From: Pseudo-nitzschia pungens
Lineage: Eukaryota; Bacillariophyta; Bacillariophyceae; Bacillariales; Bacillariaceae
Direction: 5' to 3'
Assembly (NCBI GenBank): GCA_037355855.1
Contig: CM074758.1
Span: 8,343,001-8,407,000, forward strand
Length of the DNA: 64,000 nucleotides
In this document: positions 11,021-21,536 of the stretch, piece after piece
How positions within the stretch are numbered: position 1 is the stretch's first letter
Layout: each line of letters opens with the position of its first letter
Program-made: the position numbers and the translations under genes
Notes under the pieces: generated by a model
Told to the model about the DNA's origin: nothing
The model's database searches: none
Seen by the model: the letters and a program-made list of their open reading frames with translations, nothing else

Positions 11021-11782
11021 ATGGCCTTCGGGATTTCGGCCTTGATTTTGGGATGCCTACAGAATTTCGATTGCACGACAGTTACCTTTCCACAACTAAA
11101 CACGACAACTGGTACACAGGGAAGCTTCATGAGTGGCCCTTTTCAATATAAATTTGTGGATGTTCGCTACCCGGTGACAAAAAGCATGAGCAACGATGAG
11201 AATACGAAGGAAATATGGGAAGTCTGCAGGGGGTACAGTTCGACTTTGAAAGATCTACAGCTCAATGATTCAGAAGTAGATTGGACGGACGAATTCAATA
11301 AGGATGTTAAAGTAGTGCGAGCAATGGTAATCGTAGCTGCCACTCTGGGGGCGTTGACAATTTTGATTATTTGCAGCGTTCCGAATTGTGGAGTCGCTTG
11401 TATGTTGCAGTGGAAGTGCTACGGATTCATGTTCGTTCTTACTTCTGTCTTTCAGGGACTCAGCCTTTTGATTTTCGGGTCCTCCCTCTGCCTCGACAAC
11501 CCCATGTTGGAACTCTTAGACGAAAACCAGCAAGTTTTTGGCGAGCTTCGGTATACCTTTGGGACCAGTTGCGAAATCGGGTTGGGAGCCAAGTATGGGA
11601 TCGCCTCCACTGTTCTTTGGTTCCTAGGGGGCGTTTTGGTGTGTTGCAGAGCTCCGCCGGGGCGGTACGAGGAAGACTGTTTGATCTCCATACTGCAGTC
11701 TTATCAGCAAGAAATAACGAGTCAAAGGAGGGCACAGGCGGCCGCACTGGAAGAATACGAACGGAAACGGCGCAGTCAGTAG
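11021..11782 (+). CDS. Four-TM membrane protein of unknown function, possibly missing a 5' exon
   Basis: 253 codons from the ATG at 11021. Four hydrophobic segments are visible: the N-terminus (residues ~1-12, IMAFGISALILGC), residues ~100-120 (VVRAMVIVAATLGALTILIIC), ~130-155, and ~195-215 (IASTVLWFLGGVLVCC). They enclose an extracytoplasmic-type loop with paired cysteines and a second loop with C...C before 'GLGAKYGIA'. The tail is basic and helical (QRRAQAAALEEYERKRR). The topology is like tetraspan proteins common in diatoms. The same frame stays open about 66 bases upstream of the ATG and continues the first helix (NSPIAFLF-I-M-A), so the true start may lie in a 5' exon joined at an acceptor near 10997 (AACAG). 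Function unknown. Confidence 0.7.
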   Translation: MAFGISALILGCLQNFDCTTVTFPQLNTTTGTQGSFMSGPFQYKFVDVRYPVTKSMSNDENTKEIWEVCRGYSSTLKDLQLNDSEVDWTDEFNKDVKVVRAMVIVAATLGALTILIICSVPNCGVACMLQWKCYGFMFVLTSVFQGLSLLIFGSSLCLDNPMLELLDENQQVFGELRYTFGTSCEIGLGAKYGIASTVLWFLGGVLVCCRAPPGRYEEDCLISILQSYQQEITSQRRAQAAALEEYERKRRSQ

Positions 11783-12438
11783 TCAAGGATCATTCATGGA
11801 AAGCGACTTGAATGGTCCGATAGTGCGACGAGATTGCAAAAATTTGATGAAGAGCAATGCCACGGCACCCGGATGCTGCAATCGACATAGAACACACGTT
11901 GCTTCTATTCCAATCGTCAAGACAAGTGTTACGAGCCTAGAAACGACGACACGTTTACATGTATGATACCTGTGTTAACGACAGTACTCCTACTACACAG
12001 CTTTCTGTGTTTCTAAATGCATTTCGCCATTAGGTGAGACAGAAGATTGGCTACAGATTATTTTGGCGCGCACGTAAATCACTTCTTGCTGCAATGCAGG
12101 CTGACTTGCACTCCCAACAAAGTTCACTATAATTGCAAGGAGTGACTAAAGCACGTTATTCGTTCTAAAAGTTTGATTAGTTGATAATCGTTTAAGGGTC
12201 TAACACAATAACAAGCTTAAGAAAAGGAGTGATTATTGGAATCAATATAGAAATAAAAGTACAGGTGAAAATGATAGCTGCTGTGTTGTGTCTGTCCTGG
12301 AAAAAATGCAATCGTTTCGTTGCATAGTTGATAGATTTCTCCTCGGTTACAGCGCGACGTCTCGATGATTCGTAAGAAGTCAAGATGATAGGATTTGGTA
12401 TCTGGAACGTCGTGCGGGGTGTGTTGGTTGGAATCTCT
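11783..12438. other. Intergenic region between convergent genes
   Basis: 656 bp. A minus-strand 86-codon frame at 12192-12452 begins inside the 3' end of the next gene. It might be a continuation of that gene after a frame break, but I see no evidence that decides this. Confidence 0.4.
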
Positions 12439-13274
12439 TCAAAAGAATTCATGGCCCAAGTGTTTCGAGTTACAGCAGGGCGTGAAAGTATTTACACGAT
12501 AGAATCGGCATTGATATACCGTCCATCCTCGTCTCTTCGAGGTGGTCGTTCGGTCGACTGCCGTGTGCTTTGCTAGGTTTCCAAATAGACGGATTCTTCT
12601 GCTCAGACTTCCATTCAGCGGGTGTTCGTTCTCTGTTGCAATCTTTCTTCTTGGAATGGCAACCGCCGCAATGGCCATGCCGGCGACTGCTGCGATACTG
12701 AGCATCAATGCCAGAGACTTTTTCGTCTTCGTGCCGGCAAAGTCAGCAGCTTGGGCGGAATGGATACCTCCCGAACCGCCACTGCCGCCAGAGCCACCGC
12801 TGCTACCGGAGCTTCCGCTACCACCGGAACTGCCACTCCCTCCGCTACCACCGGAACTGCCACTCCCTCCGCTGCCACCGGAACCACCGCTGCCGCTACC
12901 GCCGCTACCACTGGAGCCGCCACCTGAGCCACTGCTGGAGCCGCCACTTCCACCGGAACTGCTGCCACCGCTGCCACTGCTGGAACCACCACCGCTGTTA
13001 GATGGAGGAGGGTGGGGGGTTTTGCCTAAATGGAGAACGAGGAACAACATATTGTAAGATAATATCACAGATATGGTTTTGCACAGCGCAAAGCTAACGG
13101 AGTGGAAGATATGCACTCACCTAGGAAACGTTTTCTCTCATCGCTTTGCACTTCCTCAGATGGCTCATTCTCTGCGATCTCCATGGCTGACGCCGATGCC
13201 AGAGCGGCGGGTGTGTTGATCATCAACACAGCAAAAAGAACGATCAAATATTGGAGCTTGTTCATGGTTTGCAT
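12439..13274 (-). CDS. Secreted Gly/Ser-rich single-TM protein, two exons
   Basis: Exon 1 is 13121-13274 and exon 2 is 12439-13025; the GTGAGT...TTAG intron of 95 bp joins in phase 1, giving RKRFL-G-KTPHPPP and 246 residues. Residues 5-28 are a signal peptide (LQYLIVLFAVLMINTPAALA). A short acidic propeptide-like stretch ends in the basic ERKR. A ~90-residue tract built almost only of Gly and Ser (GGS, SGG, GSSGG units) follows, then a membrane helix (SLALMLSIAAVAGMAIAAVAI), then a basic tail with EHPLNGSLSRRIRLF. This architecture fits an extracellular flexible domain anchored in the plasma membrane or silica-deposition/secretory membranes; a cell-wall role is inference only. The stop falls in a less convincing stretch, so the last ~40 residues are uncertain. 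Confidence 0.75.
12775..12992. repeat. Trinucleotide-based low-complexity tract inside the Gly/Ser gene
   Basis: Degenerate CCR/GCY triplets encode the Gly/Ser tract on the minus strand. They also create long open frames on all other frames (Pro/Leu-rich or Ala/Thr-rich), which are by-products. Confidence 0.85.
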
Positions 13275-15359
13275 TTGATTCTACTCTTCAGAAAAGATGT
13301 TGTCGATAGTATTGTGCGGTTTAAGAAGCACTGGAAGCTTTTTGCTTTGTTGGTGCGTTGTGTATTGTATCAGTAGCGGGTGGCCCCCGACACTGAACTC
13401 GTCCTGCATTATCGGGTGCAGGGGTTTCTACTGTACCTCAATGCTGATCGCGGAGTACTACAGTAGCACACTTCGGGTCGTGGGTGGATGATTCGCCGCG
13501 AACGTTGATTGATAACTAAGTTTCAGCGATTCATCGCGATTACATGCAAATCTACCGTTGACGATGTTCCGAACTTCGCGCACTATCGACAAACATACAT
13601 CTCGGCTTTTATTTCCAAGCGTTTGTAAAAAAATCTAAATGCGTTGAGAAAGACCCTTAACAGGTAACTGGCATGCTCTCTCAAATGGGACTCATTCTGG
13701 ACTTCAACAGGCGGCAAAATTTAAACAACCGTATTTCGAATGGACCCAATCATGTAACGCGACTAATACAAAATTTTAAAAATTTGATCACATGCAATCT
13801 CAAGATTTTCAACCGCAACAAATTTTTTTGCTCAACGACTATCGTGTACTCTTATTTCCTTCCCAATAGGTACTGCACAGTAGGTAAGTTTGCGTCAAGG
13901 GCATGCTTCGCCAGATTCACACTTTAGCGATGCTACCAACGTTCAACCGACAAGAAGAAAATTCCTAACCAATCCGATAAGTGTCTGGCTATCAATTACG
14001 GCGAATTTCTGTGCTTCATCAAGTTAGGTTGTTCAATGTCACACTGATAAACTCTGTATGAAAATGCTGGAATAAATGTAGATGGTGGCACTTGCCTCAA
14101 CGATCCAGAACAATCGAACCCACTAACGTCCTCAACCCTTCGTGCTGCGATGGCAATTGAAAATAATGTGAGTTTCGTGACGGTGAAATACCTTCAATAG
14201 GACCCAATTCTACGATACGATGGAAATAATACGGTATTGCAGAGGGATCGAGTATAAGTACGTGATGCTTCGTTGGTACTAGGTTTTCGAGCTCTGCGTT
14301 GACAGTACCGTAACAATTACTAGTAGTAGTAGTAGCAATTTACTACTACTTGTCTTCAGGTAGTATGCCCGATTCATCTTTGGTTGGTGTCATGGAAAAA
14401 CCTTCTTGATGAAAAAAGAAGAATCAAGTTTTACTGGACAAACTACTATGAATATCAACATCACATCAACAAACAATAATATTACACTGGTTATATACGT
14501 ACTTCTCGCAAGCATGCATGATAATGATTCGTGGATCTTTTCGGAGCAGCAAAAGAAACAAAGCTTTAAAGCTCGTCAGAGGAGCAATCACTTCTTCCTA
14601 CCTACAATTGATAGCAAGGAAGTAAGCAATAACCATGTGGTGTACAGGAGTAGAAACAATTGTAAAATTGCACTGTGCATCCCTTTCTAGAATTATGATA
14701 TCATTCATGGCACCCACCACCATGATTCAGAGATAGTCGCCCTTACTTGAATTTAGTATGGTTCAAGATACCGTGATAACCTCCAACACATCCCCCATTA
14801 TTTGTCACCTTCAGTCTCTGTCACATACAATTTCTGAAAAAAGGGACTTCTTCAATACAATTTTGTACTACTAGTACTACTAGTAATAGTAGCACTCTTG
14901 GACCAAAGAAGTTGCCATGAAATGCAGTATGTTTCTTTGCGCCGCCCGTTTCAATGACTCATCATGTGTGTCGCATTTCGTTGCTAGAATGCAAACTTCG
15001 GCCACTCGGTTCTCTAGAAGAAGATCAAGTTTCTACCTAGTGTCTTTTATTCTGTTACATCATAGTAGCCCGGTGTTGCTGCAATACTGAACACGATGTA
15101 TATGATTTTGTCTTCCGGCATGACTGGAATGATATTGTTCTCATTTCTGTTCATTACGGAGAGTGGCGTCCGCCACGCAAAATTCTACTATCCGAATGCC
15201 AATCACGCCAGGGCAAATGTTTGCTTGTGGGTAGATAATTCTTCTTGAAGCTTATCTACTAGTAGTAGTACTAGTTATCACAATAATGCTGTCTCCATCC
15301 GGCCTTCGCAACGAAACGAATCAAGTTTTGCTCCCCAGTTACCATGTCGAATCCATTCG
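13275..15359. other. Long gene-poor stretch with TAG/TAC microsatellites
   Basis: About 2.1 kb. Microsatellites of TAG/TAC type lie near 14320-14350, 14865-14892 and 15255-15275. Frames at 13673-13927 and 14406-14690 are AT-rich and unsupported. Confidence 0.45.
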
Positions 15360-15857
15360 CTAGTCGTGCTTGCCATCCTTCGTTGTTCCCGAAGAAGAGG
15401 CGGTAACAAGCTTGTAGGAGACCAAAACCATAGATAGTAAATAACTGCCTTCGGAGCCGAAATACACCACGAGATTGGGAGGAGGCATGTCGGAGGTCAA
15501 TTCCATGTAATGGTAAAAGAGAATTGCGTTCACCTTACAGCCAAGTAGCATTGGCACGACAACTCGGCGCAACCACGCGGGAGTCTTCGGCCCCGCCCAA
15601 CCGTCCGTAATCGCAAGGTAAAATACGAGGGAATAAAAGATCCAAAAGCCGTAGGCGTGTATGCACGTAGCGTTGACAAGCCAATCGGGACGTGCGTGAA
15701 ACATTGGGTTGTAAGTGACCCCGAAGTCGTAGGTCTGTTTCACCATTGGAATAGAGCTAGATGGATCCAGAGGAGCCCGACAATATTCCATTTCCGCGGT
15801 GAAACTGATGAAGACGAAGAGGACCTGTAGCCCGGCGATGATGTAGTTCATCAGCAT
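15360..15857 (-). CDS. Small multi-spanning membrane protein, possibly EXPERA-like
   Basis: The open frame reaches 15977, but the first 40 codons are hydrophilic and unremarkable. I place the start at the methionine opening MLMNYIIAGLQVLFVF (15857), giving about 165 residues; M43 is the other choice. Four hydrophobic segments are seen: residues ~3-20, ~60-80 (YGFWIFYSLVFYLAI), ~100-118 and ~135-152 (YLLSMVLVSYKLV). The first loop contains YNPMFHARPDWLV and the second PAWLRRVVVPMLL. Four helices with an acidic residue after helix 1 (SFTAEME), and a 'DP.f...P.W'-like loop, recall EXPERA proteins (TMEM97/emopamil-binding-like sterol-associated proteins), but the match is weak and from memory. 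Membrane protein status is sure, family is tentative. Confidence 0.6.
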   Translation of the reverse strand: MLMNYIIAGLQVLFVFISFTAEMEYCRAPLDPSSSIPMVKQTYDFGVTYNPMFHARPDWLVNATCIHAYGFWIFYSLVFYLAITDGWAGPKTPAWLRRVVVPMLLGCKVNAILFYHYMELTSDMPPPNLVVYFGSEGSYLLSMVLVSYKLVTASSSGTTKDGKHD

Positions 15858-16538
15858 TTTCCTTATCTTCTTTGGTTGAAATACTCCTGCTCGTATTGAC
15901 GTATGGATAAGTGTTGTGCGTGGTTCTCTTTCTTCTTTGGTGTTATCTGACGCCTGATGCCTAAAACGTGTGATCAATGAAGTGTTGTTACTTGTACCTA
16001 TTCAAGACATATATGGAAAATCTTGTTGTTGTTGGTGTTGTTGTTGCTCCTCGAAAATGATTTTTTTTTTTTTGACACCTCCAGATCTTACTCCACTCGG
16101 TACAATATGAACGTACAAGGCATACGTAATAACCTAGGAAGATGATCAAAACAAGAGTTCAGTCTCGTATTTTCTGCAAGCCCGCTGATCCTTTTTCTGT
16201 GAATTTCGAAATTTAAAAAAAAAAACCTTCGTTTCACCATGCGATGCGTTACAGCCCGAAATGAGCAACGATACAAACAACGAACATCGCAACTACCAAG
16301 AGGCAGGAGTTAAAAGGATAAGATAGGACAGGCTTAGAACCAATGAAGAGGGACGGAACAGTACTAGCAAAACTGTGGTAGACTTTGGATCAAAAATTGA
16401 AAACTTACCCCACCCCACCCCACCCCACATCACCTCACATCACTTTACCAGTGATGGACACGGAGAATGCGTAGAAACCAATTCTCGATCTCTGAATTAG
16501 GGAACTTCCGCAAATACAGAATAAAGAGATAACGGAAG
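15858..16538. other. Intergenic region between divergent genes
   Basis: 681 bp. It holds a poly-T run near 16060-16075, a poly-A run near 16216-16226 and a four-copy CCCCA pentamer repeat near 16410-16430. No gene was seen. Confidence 0.45.
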
Positions 16539-18153
16539 ATGTCATCCGCGGCCGATTACTGGGTTGGGCCGACCATCGGTGAGGGCGCATTCGGTCACGT
16601 TGTCTACGCCGTTCACAAGAGCACAGAAAGAAAGGTGGCCATCAAGGTAATGGAAGTTCCGACAATGGCTCACAGTGCTCGGAACCGACACCACGAGCAA
16701 AAGCAAACGCGAGAAAAAACCGCAATGATTCTGAACGAGCGAAGAATCTTGAGTTTGCCAGCAATGAAATCTTCCAAGTGGGTCGTCAATTTGTGGGCTG
16801 CTTTTTGCGACAATAAAAATCAATTCTCATCTTCCCAGTACCTCTATTTTGTGATGGAATTGGCTACTGGTGGAGATTTACAGGGGTTGATCCAACATGC
16901 CTTGTACGTCTCCCTCGACCTGTGTTTCGTGGCGACGGGATTCCATTCCTTTTTACACCTCGCAAATGATTCGAGCGATCGACTTTTTGCATTCAAGAGG
17001 GATCGTGCACTGCGATTTGAAACCGGAAAACATTCTCGTCGATGCTTCCACCGGAGATCTGAAGCTCGCCGACTTTGGATGTGCTCTGGACACGAAACAA
17101 CCGCAAACTTCGACTTCGTTTCCACGAGGAACTGCCCGATATGCTGCTCCCGAACTCTTGCGCGCCACGTCTCCGTCCGCTCTCACACCCGCCGTCGATC
17201 ATTGGTCCTTGGGGTGCATTCTTTGCGCCATGGTTCATGGAAAGTCTCCGTTCGACCGAGGTTCGGAGGCCCTGACCGTTGACGCTATTTTCGACTATGT
17301 TGGTTGCGGCTCACTCAACAACGTTCTTCGGACCACAACCACGGATGCTACTGCTGTGGCTGCAAAAAGTAAGATCTACAACGAACCCGATACCAATAAT
17401 AAGGACAAAGGGGAGAACCAGCATGAAGAAAACTACGATCCGACGTCGGCGAACCTCCAACTCGGGAACAACAGCACCTTCAAATACTGCGAGGACGAAA
17501 ATCATTATCCACCGCATCGATTGTCTCAAGGTCTACTAGCAGTTTCACCGGATGATCGAATTAGCTTTTGGGCGACCGATGTGATTCCATCGTTGGACGT
17601 AACACCGCGGGGTGATCGTGACGAGGATGATGACAAAGAGTTACCACGCGACAATGTCGGCAATGAATTGCCTGTTGGTGCTACCGGCACTGCCGATACG
17701 ACGACAGCCAAGAGGAGTGTACCCCTTCCGATTCCAGAATGGAAGGATCGAGTCGATGCTACGGAATTGCGAGACGGCAGTTTAGGATGGGTTGTGTTTC
17801 AAATATGAATGGATTCCTTGCCTGCTTCAATTCCAGTAGGATCCATGCAATGATCGCACACACAAATCTGTTTCGATGTTATGAGTCAATGAAAACCAAT
17901 TGGATCAGGACGTTTCGACGTCTAAGTGGCCGAGGACTTACACCATACTCCGACCGACTCCTGTTGCGACGTGGATCGCGTGATTCTACTGGAGGAAAAT
18001 CGAGATCGGAGAAACCTCGAGTCGTTACAGTGGTCCAGATGCCAAGGCAAATGCAGAGGACCCTATCTTTCAAACAAACCATTCCTGCTCAATCGAAAAT
18101 CAATCGGACCAATTATTTTTCGATGGTTGCATCGCATTGGTATGAAATGCTGA
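16539..18153 (+). CDS. PDK1-like AGC-type protein kinase, broken by several frame shifts
   Basis: Serine/threonine kinase. In the first frame are the glycine loop GEGAFGHV (residues 14-21), the VAIK lysine (residue 36), and VVNLWAAF...YLYFVMELATGGDL, typical of PDK1-type kinases. The next frame carries FYTSQMIRAIDFLHSRG, the catalytic loop HCDLKPENIL (Cys instead of the usual Arg of HRD), LADFGCAL and GTARYAAPELL. A low-complexity acidic insert leads to WKDRVDATELRDGSLGW. The frame stops at 17806-17808, but homologous-looking text continues in another frame (FNSSRIHAMIAHTNLFRCYES) and then shifts back near 17930 to EDLHHTPTDSC and DVDRVILLEENRDR, ending at 18151-18153. Breaks lie at about 16893-16925, 17806 and 17930. 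PDK1 assignment is moderate, kinase assignment is sure. It may be a pseudogene or an erroneous consensus. Confidence 0.7.
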
Positions 18154-18536
18154 AGAACCTTGTGAATGAGTAGTATTCAATTCAAATAACTTTCAGGCTC
18201 GATCACAATTTGCCCGAGGCAAAACAACCAGACCAGACGTAACAACAGATACAAACAGCACGAGAATGCCAAAAACGTCGATAAGACACGACACGCAATC
18301 GCATTCACCGAAGAAGCTTAATTTTATTTCCATTCCAGTCAAATAATTGCTATTTGTCTAGTTTGATGATGGGAAATCATTGGTTCGAGTCTACCGATCT
18401 CGATCCTTCAACTTTGGCATTTGCCAAGTATTGCGTGTAGCAACCCTGATGATCTTCTCTTCTCTCACTGTACTGCTGTTGGTTCTCGGTCGAAACATCA
18501 CAAGAATCTCGTGCGAACCGCAAAAACCTTTTGGGT
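18154..18536. other. Intergenic region between convergent genes
   Basis: 383 bp between the kinase and fibrillin 3' ends. No structure was seen. Confidence 0.4.
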
Positions 18537-19427
18537 TCACGGATCGAAATTGTCCACCTTGGCGAGGACGAACAACCCACCCGGGGCGTTTTGTCGAATG
18601 ATCAACAGCTCCTCGTCCAGGTATGTGACATCGAAAAAGCCCTCAAAGGGCGCCCGGGGCAAGTCAAATCCCAGGGGCGGGAGAAAGCCCACGTCATTTC
18701 CCAAAAATTCGACGGGTTCCAGGGCCACCTTCTCGAAATCCAACCCTATCCGGTTCGAGTTTTGCTGGGTGTCCTTTTTCCCCCGATAGGCCCGCGTGGT
18801 CACCTTGGCGCGGATCAGCGACCCCAGCTGGCTCCCGACGAGGGTTTGAAAGGGGGGAAGAAAATCAATCACGTTGGTGACGCGGGGGGGATCAAACACC
18901 TGGTAGATGGCGCCCACGGTCACCAGGGGATTCGCGCTCAGTGTCAGAACATCGGCCGCGGTGGTCCACACCATGCGCCAGCTCCCGGTGAGGGGGGAGA
19001 CCACGCCATTGTCACTATTGTTTTCATCATCATTGTCGGAATTGCTGTTGCTTCCATCGATTCCCCGAATGGCGTTTTGTTCGGGATTCATGTTTTCCAG
19101 TTTGGAAATGAGAGCATCGACCTGATTGCGGGCTCGTTGGGTGGCGCCATATCCACGATCGTACGATGCCGCCAGCTGCAGGAGATCTCGTTTTACCACG
19201 AAAGACTCGCCCACAGCGCCATCGCTCGTGGCGGTCGCGGCGCTCCCGGAGCCGAGATCCACACCGTCGCTAGTTGTTTCAAACAAGTTGGTTCTCTGTC
19301 GATTGAATGCTCGTTGTTGCGTCGAGGGTAGCGATCCTACAAACCCACAAACAACCGCATCGTCCGTGAACGAGAGGCATACGGATGCCGCTGCGATCAC
19401 GAGCCAGAAATCTCGAGACGGTTTCAT
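18537..19427 (-). CDS. Plastid lipid-associated protein (PAP/fibrillin)
   Basis: 296 residues, single exon, starting at the first ATG (19427-19425); an upstream in-frame TTG is not used. Residues 1-31 form a signal-peptide-like hydrophobic segment (FWLVIAAASVCLSF) followed by VVCGFVGSLP, consistent with diatom plastid import with Phe near the cleavage site. The fibrillin core begins with a helix (RDLLQLAASYDRGYGAT), then GSWRMVWTTAADVL, the hallmark start of PAP_fibrillin, then IYQVFDPPRVTNVIDF. It ends with the conserved C-terminal block FFDVTYLDEELLIIRQ...GGLFVLAKV. These lipocalin-like proteins bind or stabilise lipids in plastoglobules and thylakoids. An Asn/Asp/Ser-rich insertion lies at residues ~125-145. 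Which fibrillin subfamily is not decided. Confidence 0.88.
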   Translation of the reverse strand: MKPSRDFWLVIAAASVCLSFTDDAVVCGFVGSLPSTQQRAFNRQRTNLFETTSDGVDLGSGSAATATSDGAVGESFVVKRDLLQLAASYDRGYGATQRARNQVDALISKLENMNPEQNAIRGIDGSNSNSDNDDENNSDNGVVSPLTGSWRMVWTTAADVLTLSANPLVTVGAIYQVFDPPRVTNVIDFLPPFQTLVGSQLGSLIRAKVTTRAYRGKKDTQQNSNRIGLDFEKVALEPVEFLGNDVGFLPPLGFDLPRAPFEGFFDVTYLDEELLIIRQNAPGGLFVLAKVDNFDP

Positions 19428-20399
19428 GGCATCAAAATGCTTCCGATACGGTACTGTACTCCGAGTCAAGAGGTGAATGATGGCGAACTGCGATCTTGGA
19501 GCAGCTTGTTCTTGCGAGGCACTGCAACTCCGACAATCGTTGTAGAAGAGCGCTTTATTTTCTCCTCCCGGGAAAAAATTGAATCTCGATCATCGAGGAA
19601 ATCCTTTTTTGGGAAACGACGTCGACCGTGTCACTGCGTAATTACAACCTTATCGCTTCGTGTCGACTGAGTTACCGCACGTACCGTACGACATTCGAGG
19701 GACTAAATCATCCCATACGTGTACGTGTGTTGTATTGGCATCTGCTGCACGCATCAGGAATCACGCATTGTTTTTTTTTTTTAATCACAAGCACTTCTTT
19801 TACTTATGTGACCCGTCGATCTTTTTGTTTTCTATTTCTTTCCCTCCGAATTCCACCTTTTCCTAATCGTGCTTTCTACTACAGTAACTCGTATTGAAAC
19901 CACGTTGCACAGGGCAAGGGAGGGAATTTTGTTCCCTTTCACACGTCACCACCAAATTCCCAAACCAAGCTGATTACATGTACTGTATGAGTTGCGAAAG
20001 TACAAAAAATAATTAAGGTTTACTACGTACAAAACGTTACATGCTCGATACTTCCTGGTAATCTTACATATCATTCTCTCGGATTGGTTACAAGGACATC
20101 CAACGACGAGATTTTCCGACACAAATCATAATCGTATTATTATTATTGTTGTCACCAACCACAATCGCCGATTCGACGACGAAGCACACCATTCGGACAG
20201 GAACCGGAAGACCAGCAGTGAACACGGGCAACCTCAAACAAACAAACACAAACACCCACCAACACACACACGAACACACACACACCCATCCAATACAACC
20301 CAATGCGCGCACTAGTAGCCGGAAAAGGGACTCACCGTGTCAACTTCTCGACCTTTGTTCTAGCATCCGCGGTAGCAGCAATGAGGAGTCTCCCGGTGA
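19428..20399. other. Intergenic region with possible 5' exon of the aminotransferase
   Basis: About 970 bp between divergent genes. It contains a T run near 19771-19781, a CA-rich stretch at 20240-20290, and an ATG at 20303. That ATG could open a short first exon of the next gene: a donor at 20337 and acceptor at 20442 would be in phase, but the donor is weak. Confidence 0.4.
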
Positions 20400-20462
20400 C
20401 ATCGTCTCTGTCCTTTTTCCCCCCACCTTCAAACACAATCAGCCGACCGCTCCTCGTCGACC

Positions 20463-21536
20463 TTGTCGGGCGACTCCCCGTCATCCGAGACGACCATCAA
20501 GAACGTCGTCACCGTGGAGGGCCGGGCATCCGTGACGGCCATGGGATCGAAGGAATTTCTTCTCTCCAACCCCTCGGGAGCCTACACGACGGCCAGGACG
20601 AGCGGGGGAGGAAGGAGCATCTTCGAATGGGAGGCACACGTGGAACGAACGGCGTCGTCGCTCGCGTCCATGATGGAAACCGACGACGACAACAACGACG
20701 ACGTTTTCGAGCGGGTTTGCCACCTGACGGATCCGGCGGTGCTGAGGAAAAAGCTCGATGCCTCCGTCGAGGAGGCTGTGCGCCTGCACACGGAGGTCAA
20801 TAACAACAACAACAACAACAACAGTTCCGCCACGGAGCTGAAAATCACAGCGCTGGTCGGGTGGAAGGAACGCATCGCGACCAACGGCGGAAGCAGCAAG
20901 CACAAGAAAAATACCAATCCCAATTCCGAACCCGATCCCAAACACGACTACGAAGAATGGATATCGTGCCACGTCACGAGTCTCCCCTCGCTGCCGACGC
21001 CTCCCGTCCGGGTGGAGGTCCGGGGATCTCCCCGAGAAAACGCCGCCGCCAAGAACTCGGCCTGGGTCTCCGATCGGGCGCCGCTGGAAGCCCTCATGGC
21101 GGAGGCGGAGGTGGCACCGATCAACGAACTCCTCCTGACCAATGCCAACGACGAGATCCTGGAGGGATCCCAGACCAACTTTTACGCAATCATCGACGGG
21201 GCCCTCCACACGGCGGGGGAGGGGATCCTCGAGGGGACCGTGCGGAGGCTCGTCCTGGACGTGTGCCGCGCCGAGGGAATACCGATCGTCCTGCGACCAC
21301 CGAGCCTGGGGGAGGTCGAATCCTGGCAGGGGGCGCTCTTGTCGTCCACGTCGCGACTGGCGCTGCCGATCGACGAACTGTACATCCCGACGGAGGGAAA
21401 ACCCAGCGGAAAGGGGGATCTGAAAGTGGCCTTTTCTACCGACGGCGATTCCGTGGTCGCAAGGATACGGGAACTCGTTTCGAGGGAGGTGGAAGCCAGG
21501 AGCACACCCATCGGTCAGGCAGCCGTCTCCTGTTGA
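20463..21536 (+). CDS. Class IV PLP aminotransferase (D-amino-acid/branched-chain-like), 5' end unresolved
   Basis: The real reading frame is open from 20400 but has no ATG until 20541, inside conserved sequence. An upstream exon is therefore needed; 20463 marks only where the clearly conserved protein is entered. The text GAYTTARTSGGGRSIFEWEAHV matches the beginning of class IV enzymes. KNSAWVSDRAPLE contains the segment that normally bears the PLP lysine. NELLLTNANDEILEGSQTNFYAI is the class IV glutamate/threonine motif, and EGTVRRLVLDVCRAEGI is followed by SWQGALLSSTSRL. The order and wording resemble the plant 'D-aminoacid aminotransferase-like PLP enzyme' group. Lys in KNSAW is the candidate Schiff-base residue. 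An Asn run (AAC repeats, 20800-20823) and a His/Lys-rich insertion are lineage-specific. Codon use is GC-rich compared with the flanks. Confidence 0.82.
   Translation: MSGDSPSSETTIKNVVTVEGRASVTAMGSKEFLLSNPSGAYTTARTSGGGRSIFEWEAHVERTASSLASMMETDDDNNDDVFERVCHLTDPAVLRKKLDASVEEAVRLHTEVNNNNNNNNSSATELKITALVGWKERIATNGGSSKHKKNTNPNSEPDPKHDYEEWISCHVTSLPSLPTPPVRVEVRGSPRENAAAKNSAWVSDRAPLEALMAEAEVAPINELLLTNANDEILEGSQTNFYAIIDGALHTAGEGILEGTVRRLVLDVCRAEGIPIVLRPPSLGEVESWQGALLSSTSRLALPIDELYIPTEGKPSGKGDLKVAFSTDGDSVVARIRELVSREVEARSTPIGQAAVSC

Noticed and set aside
18531..19331. 266-codon plus-strand frame
   Set aside because: Antisense shadow of the fibrillin gene; composition is the mirror of that protein and has no domain.
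20463..20465. TTG as start codon of the class IV aminotransferase
   Set aside because: The nuclear gene is expected to use ATG, and the frame remains open upstream, so a 5' exon is more likely.
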